Source: Thozetella sp. PMI_491 | Taxonomy: Eukaryota > Ascomycota > Sordariomycetes > Chaetosphaeriales > Chaetosphaeriaceae | Assembly: GCA_021432635.1 (NCBI GenBank) | Contig: MU270025.1 | Span: 62,001-126,000 of the forward strand | Length of the DNA: 64,000 nucleotides | Direction of reading: 5' to 3' | Shown: piece by piece, positions 53,228-61,857 of the stretch | Numbering within the stretch: the stretch's first letter is position 1 | Layout of the letters: each line of letters opens with the position of its first letter | Made by a program: the position numbers and the translations under genes | The notes under the pieces: generated by a model | Databases searched by the model: none | Told to the model about the DNA's origin: nothing | The model's input: only the letters and a program-made list of their open reading frames with translations

Positions 53228-54494
53228 TTCGTTCGAAATCACGATTGTAGTTATTCGGTTAAGAATGAAGCTAGGCACCTCGGTGGTTAAATATCTGCTT
53301 CCCGTGGGGATGTATTCGCATGGGAAAACTCTACGTATCTTTGTAGCCCCCGCTCCTTAAATCTTTCGAGTGCAAAACGAATGAAGACTCATACTTCTAG
53401 CCGAAGGATAAGTGGACAGATAGGTGAACATCAAATGAGCCATCACAAGCTGCTCCTGGCTCGCTTGCACTGGTGAACTGACAGACCAGCCCCGCATCAT
53501 CCACCAGATATGGTTCTACCATGCGCTGGTTGGTTGCTTCTCGCCTTTTGCTCGCGCGATTCTCGGAGCATTCGAGGGCGGAACGGGCCTGTCTCATATG
53601 TTCCTATGTAAGGCGGGCTATATCTCTCCTCCTACTGTAATTTCCAATCAGGTTACCCGCCTTGGCGTCGGACACAATCACAACTCTCGCTCGGAGCACG
53701 GCTGCCAAGAAAATGTGACAGGTGTCTATCTGTTTGCATGATAACTTTATCATAACCTTTCTGTGCTGCCGAACGTCTGGAATTTGTTCCCGAAGAGGGG
53801 GCTTTTGGAGAGATTCTCGGAAAGCGGTTACCACGGCTCTAAGCAATGGGGGCGTCCAATAGCCCGTGTTGCCCGCGTCGTGGCTACCTCATCGGCAGAA
53901 AAGCCACAATAATTCGGGCTGTATACCATGACTACTTAATCTTTCCTCACTCTCTTGAGCGCTATCCTCCTATTTTGCTTGTGTTAGCAACTATTCCTTA
54001 ACTACGTGTCCGAATAGGGACCGGCTAAAGTGAGCCACCAAAGGCTTGTGGACGAGCGCTCCTACGAACCGCCTTATGAACACAAGAAATACCGTTAGGT
54101 CAGCTCTGGTTTGCGAAATCACAGCGTTGGGCGAGCTGTGCGGCGACGCGCCTTAGCGTCCCGATCGGTCGAATGAGCGGGCGGCTGGCGCTCCGAGAAA
54201 ACAGCGGAGGCCGAGCGTGGGGTGGGAACTGACTGAACGGCCCACACGAACACTCCGTAGCTACCGACGGAGTTTTAGTAGTGAAAGAGTGCAAGGCTCT
54301 ATCCTCCCGTGTAACCAGTGTGAGATGTAGACAGCAGTGCGGAGCATCGCATTTTAGGCCCAAGTAAGAAAGTCAGTCGGTAGCTCCCCGTGAGAGGTAA
54401 CTATATAGCGAGTCTTGCTTCTCCTTCGCTCACCACCTGCTTCGTCGTGGCCTAGCAGATTCCAAGGTTAAATTTTAGAAGCACAAAAGAAAAT
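53228..54494. other. Intergenic
   Basis: A 1.27-kb spacer. Short open frames on the minus strand at 53397-53846 lack any recognisable motif. No supported gene. Confidence 0.45.
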
Positions 54495-55223
54495 ATGAAA
54501 CCCTCGAGTATACTTGCACATCTTCTCTTCCTCGCGGCCCATATCCTACCAGGTATGGGCTGTGCAATGCATTCCCAACCCCCGGCCCCTGGCAACGGAA
54601 CCTACCCCTTCATTGTTCACGGCAGTGACGCCCCCGCGGACTCGGCTACAACCGCCCATTTCAGCAACCATGTTGCCCTCAACGTGCGCAACCTCAACGC
54701 TAGTATCGACTTTTACTCGCGCGTCCTAGGCTTCCGCCACCTATTCACATTTCAGCTTACGCCACATTACTCTTTTACCTATCTGGGGCACGCTTCCGGC
54801 GGCAAGAACGGCTCGGGGTACCAGACGAACTGCGAGATGATTCGCGAGAAGAACAACCGCCAGGGCTTAATCGAGCTTATCTTCTTGGATACCCCCGACG
54901 CCCGCGCGAATCTGACGAGCACCACCCAGACACCCAACACGTTCTCCCACATCGGCGTTGTGGTCCCAGACCTCGCCGTAGCCGTGACCCGGTTCCAGGA
55001 TATTGGCGCGCCCATCCTCTTCAAGCCCGGAGATGCGCTGAAGTTCGGCGATGAGGTCTTGAAGGCACTTGGCCTAGGGACATTGAAAGAGGACAACCCA
55101 GAGGCGCAGCTACTTGTCCAGTTTCTGGGGCTGACCGGGCAGGGCTTGATGTACCTCGAGGATCCAGACGGGAACATGATTGAGATATACCCTGAGGTTG
55201 AGAGTGTCGATTTTGGGTGCTAA
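54495..55223 (+). CDS. Secreted glyoxalase I-like protein (VOC fold)
   Basis: A single exon of 242 residues. The N-terminus is a clear signal peptide (MKPSSILAHLLFLAAHILPG), so the protein is probably secreted or vacuolar, unlike canonical cytosolic glyoxalase I. The VOC domain spans about 55-240. The four metal ligands expected of lactoylglutathione lyases can be placed: His in FSNHVALNVRN, Glu in QGLIELIFLD, His in FSHIGVVVPD and Glu in PDGNMIEIYPE. The YSRVLGFRHLF stretch is the usual glyoxalase signature. N-glycosylation sequons (NGT, NAS, NGS, NLT) are present. Family members isomerise the hemithioacetal of methylglyoxal and glutathione; an extracellular one might act on another substrate. 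The neighbour downstream is convergent, only 72 bp away. Confidence 0.88.
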   Translation: MKPSSILAHLLFLAAHILPGMGCAMHSQPPAPGNGTYPFIVHGSDAPADSATTAHFSNHVALNVRNLNASIDFYSRVLGFRHLFTFQLTPHYSFTYLGHASGGKNGSGYQTNCEMIREKNNRQGLIELIFLDTPDARANLTSTTQTPNTFSHIGVVVPDLAVAVTRFQDIGAPILFKPGDALKFGDEVLKALGLGTLKEDNPEAQLLVQFLGLTGQGLMYLEDPDGNMIEIYPEVESVDFGC

Positions 55224-55295
55224 TAATGAAGTATTTACCCTCCATGATGTAGACTATCGTCCATCCTAGACGGCTAAGTTGAATAGCATGACAGG

Positions 55296-58200
55296 TCAAA
55301 TCCTAATCGATATTCCTCTGTATTCATCATCTTCCCGACCACTGGTTATTTCACGTAGATAATCAGAAAAGCTATCCCTAACTGTAATGGCATCCTGCAA
55401 ATATTCGTAATTCAATTTGCTCCCTTTAAACTGGGAGAGCTGTCGCGCAGTCGTAATCGCATTGTGAATCTCCCTCCCGTTCATATTATATGTCGCGAGA
55501 CAGGGAAGGCCGGATGTCAAGTTCTCCACGTCGATATTCGGTCCATCTGTGCGGCGCAGCTGAGTGAAGATATTTGCCCAAATCTGATATCTCACATCTG
55601 TGGTCAATTTTGTGTAGTGAAAGGCCAGGTGGATCCGTGATTTAAAAGCCTCGTCGAAGGTTCCGACAAGGTTTGTAGCAAGGACGAGAATCCCTAGAGT
55701 GATAGAATGGTTAGGAATATGGACAAGATAGGGAGAGGTGAGGGAAAGAGGGATGATTCGTGGTGAGACCGAACCTTGGTAGTAATCTAATGCTCGCAAC
55801 AACACTGCGTCTGTTAGTTTCTGCTAATAAAAGACTATCTCGGCACGCACCAGTGACGATAGAGCTCCTCGCCAGGTCTATCGTAGCTCTTTCCTCTAAA
55901 AGCACATCTGCATGGTCAATGAATATGATGCCATCCCAATGTTCGGCCAATTGAAAAGCCTCCGTCAAGTGATCTTGAGTATCCATAGCAGCCACCCCAA
56001 TTTTCTCAATACTGAGTGATAATAATGGCCGCTTCGTGTAGTCTGCTACGCATTGAGCAGTCATGGATTTTCCGGTGCCTGGAGCACCATGGAGGAGGAT
56101 GACGACGCCACTCTGGCCAACTGTATCTCTCCGATATTCTGGCTGTTGAGTTAGGGAAGGCTTCGATAGCGGCTCTATAGTAGCTTGTAAGAGATCTTTG
56201 ATTTTTTCGTCAATCACAAGGGATTCGAAAGGATGTGGATCATAGTCCATTGGTTGTACCGATTCCAGATTGGTTGTTTCTGCCCAAACGTTAAACACCG
56301 CCATCTTGTTCCTAGTAGCTTACTTACTCCATTCCATTTCACTTATATCGTAGATGGAGACATTTGGGGGGCAGAGAAGCAGGAAACGAGGTTTTATATT
56401 TGTCTCGGATGTCGGTGGGAATTGATCCGTGTATTGCTCAAGTAGCGAAGGGTCGACGGGGCGTCGTGTTTGATCGATAATAACACGGCTCAACCCCTAA
56501 GTTAATTAGCTTTCCTACTTAGCAATCACGGCAGAGGTGAAAAAACACCAAACGAGTAAAAACAAAACTTGCCTTTTTTCTCTTTATCTGAACATAGTGT
56601 ACAGAGCTCCCGAGTGACCAGTACTGACGTCCCCGCTTGATCATCTCTCTTCGGCGAAACGCTTCTTCGGGTACATATCCTGCGGGAAGATACTTGAGAT
56701 GCGTAATATCTCTCTGTCCTATGAATTGAGGGACTGTAAAATCGTAGTACCTCTTGCAGAAGTAGACTCGATTGTGATCAACAGCCCAAGCACGGATGTG
56801 AAGCGGACCGAAGCCGCCAAATGGCTGCGCATTCATCCCACTTAGCTCAGAGACCACAAACGCTTGAAGTTGACCACCATCAAGTAGATATATAAGGCTC
56901 CCTGGTGGATATAACATCGGTAGATCCGTAAATTTGGCACTCTTGCATCTTTTTTCTTGGAACTCGACGAGCTGTCTGGTGAATAGCGGTAGATCGTTGT
57001 GTACAGAATCGAACGAAAGCGTTCGTTTTGAATTTTGATGAGAGCGAAAGCCCACAAGCGACGAGGATGCTCCTATCGTAACGGCGGGGGGTTGGGTGAT
57101 GCTTATAGTAAGGAGAATCTTGATTAGTGTTTTGCTGTTGTCCATGAGGGTCTGAAAACGGCGGACAATATCCTCCCTCGTGTCCTGCGCCGGATTTCGG
57201 GTCTCGACAAGATGATCAATCCCTCCAATGAGGATGAAGACGCATTGCGTTCGAACTTCGTCAAGACACTCTAGAAATAGATCCCAGAGATTAGATGTTT
57301 GAGACGTCTGATCTCTAGTGATGGATTCTATCCTTCGCTTGAATATGGACGGGTGCTGCTCAAATAGCCCGAGCAATAGTGCTTGCATCATGACGAGGTA
57401 TTGATCCGTGCTGCCTGTGTTGTCTTGGCAAAAGTAGCGGAGAATCAGCACTGACTCGTATCGACTCTCACCCAGGAGAATCAGAGGAAACGCGAACGAT
57501 GCATTGAAGTCCGTTCTGCTGAGAATATGATTTCCGTCAATCCAAAGAAGTTGAGATTTGTTTGACTCGACCCAAGCCGCAGCTTTCTCCGACTTCATGA
57601 AATTCCTGTTTTCCGACCGATGAGCCCACATTCCAGGAAGTTCTTCGATGGCCCGTTTCTTGCGTGCGTCGACTTCGTCGGCCTGACGAAGCTCGGCAAA
57701 GAGTGTATTTCGCAAGTCGTCAGGTGTGTCGAGATAGGCTTGGCCAGCTGCGGCAGTGACGTCGAAATCAGGTTCTACACTTTGTGAGTGGCCAGGCTAG
57801 GCTCCCTATAGATGGCACTTACCTAGCTCTGCAGATGGATGGACTTTTGACAAGACAGGTTCCTCCAGCTTTTCCTCGGTTTGTTGCCGCAACGCATCCG
57901 CTGTCTGCCGAATGTCGCTCTCTTTTGAGAAGCGGATGGAAATCGCGTGCACCTTCGAGTGTAGATCCTGTATCAGCTCTAGGGTTCGCTCCAGCTTGGA
58001 GCTATTCGCTTCGGAAATGACCAAATTCTTCCGGCTAACCACCATGTTTATGTGGTTCTCGATGAGACCGTGGTAATTAGCCGCATCTTTGACATTCGAA
58101 AGCGTTTGCTCAATACTGTCCACAAGGTCCTGGAACCGCCTCCACGGCCTGGTTAACGCCTTCAAGTACGTTTCTAGCATCTTATTGTTATCATCCAGTC

Positions 58201-58922
58201 TGCGTTCAGTTGAGACACACAACTCACTTGATCGACTCTGGGTGTAGTACTTTACCGCCTTGGCTAAAAAGCGGTAAAAGAGACTGTACGCTTGAGCGAC
58301 TCCTATGACAATATTGGAAGTCGGGACATATGCGGTAAGATGGTCGATAAGGTTAAACTGCAGCAAAATATGCTTCAAATGTTGCTCTACCTTACGTTTG
58401 AGTTCTTCATAGTTGACCTGGACGACTAGTAAGATCTTGATGGCACCGTATGCAAGCGCGATATACTCTGGGGCCTGTGAGACCATAACATCGAGCATCT
58501 GAACATATTCGTACGCAACTTCCGACGTGGCTGTCCAGCTACGCTTAACTCGGTCGGCAAGGCTGGGAATAATGCTAGAGGGCACTGCCGCGCGGTGCTT
58601 TGTCTGCTCATTTTTGGCGACGTCGATGATATCTAGAACTTGTTGGCGGCTAGTTTGAAGCAACTCGCGCTCTTCGGCGCTAGCTACAGCGAGAAATTCT
58701 AGAACTCGCTTGTCGAGATCATTCTTTCCATTGCGTATACATTCCCTGGGGGCAGTCAGCCGTTGCTTCTTGTCCCTAAGCAGATAGTCGGTTGCCTTAC
58801 TGTCGGAGAATGTCGCCAGCCCACCTATCTTCGTCCCACTGCTGTGCTGTGACTCCCGAAGACTCAGTGCCGTCTTTGGGCCCCAGGGACTCCGGCTCTT
58901 CAGAGAAGGTTACATGCGCCAT
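55296..58922 (-). CDS. STAND-like / DUF7025 / AAA+ ATPase fusion protein (1090 aa)
   Basis: Seven exons (58922-58801, 58745-57823, 57774-56573, 56496-56328, 56279-55851, 55804-55775, 55693-55296) join in frame to 1090 residues. Residues about 125-330 are helical with AYGAIKILLVV near 139 and look like the N-terminal helical region of fungal STAND proteins (DUF7708-like), ending in a likely coiled coil. Residues about 410-575 resemble a NACHT-type NTPase (LLWIDGNHI at 424, VFILIGGIDHL at 527) but lack a Walker A. A DUF7025-like domain follows (630-735), with RVIIDQTRRP in exon 4. The AAA+ core has Walker A GAPGTGKS at 870-877, Walker B IIFIDHAD with His where Glu is normal, sensor 1 ATNLVGTFDE and FKSRI. 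The exon 3 donor is GC (AAG|GCAAGT). Residues joined across intron 4 (EMEW-KTTNLE) support one gene. Function unknown; probably a signalling or remodelling ATPase. Confidence 0.82.
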
Positions 58923-61857
58923 ATTGGTAGATGTTCACTGAGCGTTTGCCGTATTGTTTTAAGGTTAGGTAGATGGAAAGATTACCATCAGGCTGGAGCC
59001 TGGCGCGGGCTAAATGGCTAAGATGGGGTCACACACACGATCACCGGCCAGCTGAACCCACCCCACAAAAAGTAGCACAATTGATAAGCCGTCGATTTGC
59101 CTACTGGCTAACCGACAGCTGTACCTCTGGGAGCTACGCACAGTGTAGAAGCTTTGTTACGCAATAAAGCCTATTAAACAAACTTGCTAGAAAAAGTATC
59201 GAAACGCGGTAGGTAGATCCCCCTGATTCTCTTTTCGCTCGTCAGCCCACTAAATTACTCCTAGGACCTGACCAAGATCGTCGCATGAGGCGAGAGCTTC
59301 TTTCTATATCAATAATATTGATAAGGGGTGTGCAGGTCTAGGTCGTAGAAGCAACCAAGGGGGTTGCTCTGATCAACGGCACGCACGGCAGCTACGTTGA
59401 AGATTATTAGCTACGTCTAATACACTCTTTTGGGACCCATCCTTCTTTTGGGGCGCTGTAATCGAACCCGGGGATCACAGAGCTTGAGCTCTATTCCACC
59501 GAGCCGTGAACCAAGGCTCTACTCTTCGTACCTCTGTAGCTAAACCACCCTGCGTGGCCCTACGCCGGATCCAAGGCTTTAGGGAGCCCTTGGGTCCTGG
59601 CCGTCACAATACGGTCGTTCCTAGAGTCTTAGCCTGGGAATCACCATGAAGTGGGGCCTTGACATCGAGATGCCTATTCGGGAACAAAGTCAATGGCACA
59701 GTCACAAGGTCCTTCCCTTCCTACAAAGTACAGTAGATGGGGACAGATATGGGTAGCCGGAGTTGGGCCGATTGTGCTAGCCCAGCCTTTGCGCGTTTAC
59801 TTGAAGTGCAGGTCTTTTCAGCCAATAGGGATCGAGGCGTAAATGAGTCTTGATCGAGTAAAAAGCCTGCTCTGTCGACGCTCGACGCCGACTGGGTGAG
59901 ATTATCATACACAGAGCCCAGCTTTAAATCCAGTGGGACGCCGTGAATATTATACGGTGATAGGGCCGTTGGTTCTGTGCATGCAGAACTGAAAGAGAGC
60001 TACCCCTTTCCGGTTTGGGACGGAGTGGGTTATGTTTTTAATTACCAGTATGTTGGCAGTCGGGTCCCGGAGCGGGTGCCAATATCACGGCGCATGACCC
60101 TGCAAGGGCTCGCCGTGGAACGACTCGCTCCTTTTTGGGGTGGAAGCGAGCCGAGCCAAATCTACGAGCGCTCGCTGACTCCTTACATTAGGCAGGTGCG
60201 CGCCCAGGCTTGGCAACTGCGTTTGGTCCTGCATCTGCACCGACGTCACATTTCGGGCGGTGTATTAGTTGAGGCGTTGGCAGTGAGCGGGAGCGGGAGC
60301 GTTTTACTGTACGCGAAAGGCGCGGCGGGAATGATCCGGTGCGGCGCACGTGAAAACGAGATGCACCCTCATTGACGGGCAAATTTCGCGTGTCACCCAC
60401 CGCCGCGCCCGTCCTACGCCCGACATGCAGCCCAGTCTTGGACTGTTCGCTCGAGAAAGCATTGTGCTCTTCTCAGCTCGGTGGGTCGCACAAACCAAGC
60501 AGTGCGGCGAGAGGGGAGACCGGACCCCAGACACGTAGAGGCAGGCAGCTAGGTATGTACAATATGTAGGTAGTGCCGTAGATACCGAGCGACTGGCTGC
60601 ATTCAGCCATGGATGATGGATCTCAACAACCCTGGTCGTTCACACAGGGGGGCTCCCCAGGGGATGGCGTGCGCAAAGGTAGCGATGAACCCTCCTGGCA
60701 GGACCAAAAAAAAAACCTAGTCTAACCGCTGGGCCCACCCGCCATTCGATTGGCCTCTGTGTCGGGCCGGCTCAGCTCCCAGTAGTCGCCGTGGCGGCGC
60801 CCACGGATGGGCAAGCGTGGGCGACGGTGCTCGATCCGGTGCAGCCACGAGAGCCGACTAAGGAGCGCCGGTACGTTGGCTGTCGTGTCGTGCCAGGGCG
60901 GGACGCGTGGCGACGGGCGGCTGCAGGAGGTCGAAGACATGTCCGTGTCGACCGCAGGATCGTGTTTTATTTTTCCCCAAGACACAAGGTCCTGAATCTT
61001 GAGGCTCTTTTGCCGATCGCCGCCGGCCTAGAGCCCCCTCCCCCTCCCCAGATGGCCCCCTCCCCACGGGTGACTCCTGTTAATGGCAGCGTGGTACGGG
61101 GTCCGCACGAGGATCCTGCCCCTCACAAAAAGACCTGGTTGTGGGGGGAAGGAGAGCACAAAGGGGATCCCGCACAAGTACCGTCGCATCGTACATGCTA
61201 TTACAGAGGACAGGAGGGACCAACAGACCGGGCGGAAGGGCCGCCGAGCATTAAGATTAATGAAGTTTAAACCGCTTTCCGGTTAGCGGGCGGTCCACAA
61301 ACCCCTGGCAAGGCCCAGCGCCTCTTTTAATCTTATCGCTCCTCTGGGTATGGCTTGGGCCAAACCAGCGAATCGTGTCGCCGCGGTGCCTGGCAGAACG
61401 GGTCCGTTGCAGTGACCATGCAGCGTGCAGGGGAGCCACATAGGCACCTTGCATATGTACAAGCGTACCGTGGGCTACATCGTGACGCTAGATGAGCCAA
61501 GAGAGAGACTAGGTGCGGCACCTCGCTCCCCCGGCACGACGACACCGCCCAACGCGGTGTTTGCGAAAAAACAAGGTAGCAGCAGTAGTAGTAGCGCTGA
61601 CGGTTCGGAGAAGGGGGGAACGGGCGCGCGCGAAGGAGCCTCTTAGGGCTTGAATAAAACCGTCTGACGCCCCAGCTCGCCGCCGCCGCCGAGAGGCTTT
61701 TCTTTTCACGATACAGGTAGGCTTCAGTTAATCCAAGGGCCAAGAGCTTCGCTGCCTCTTGCTCGCCTCCTTCCCGCCGCCTCGTGCGCGCCGTCACTCG
61801 TTCTCTATAATCGTAATACAACAAGCCGCATCGCAGTCACTCGTTCTTCTGTCCAAG
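58923..61857. other. 2.9-kb gene-poor region
   Basis: No gene is supported. It holds a tRNA-derived SINE-like fragment (about 59300-59540), an A9-10 run near 60709-60718 and, at its right end, the promoter of the GH55-type gene. Several open frames of 60-160 codons (for example 59977-60375 and 60791-61270) have no domain, no good start and conflicting frames on both strands. Confidence 0.5.
59300..59540 (-). repeat. tRNA-derived SINE-like fragment (candidate)
   Basis: On the minus strand 59508-59497 reads ACGGCTCGGTGG, close to a pol III A box, and 59469-59458 reads GGGTTCGATTAC, a B box with the GGTTCGA core. They are 27 nt apart, as inside a tRNA. The acceptor and T stems do not pair, so it is not a functional tRNA. 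Downstream sequence runs to an AT-rich palindrome (TATCAATA-A-TATTGATA, 59307-59323). This arrangement fits the tRNA-related head and body of a SINE. A single copy is visible in the window, so the exact ends are unknown. Confidence 0.4.

Noticed and set aside
59440-59530. Functional tRNA gene
   Set aside because: A and B boxes are recognisable, but acceptor and T stems cannot pair and no matching 5' half exists, so a SINE-like relic is a better fit.
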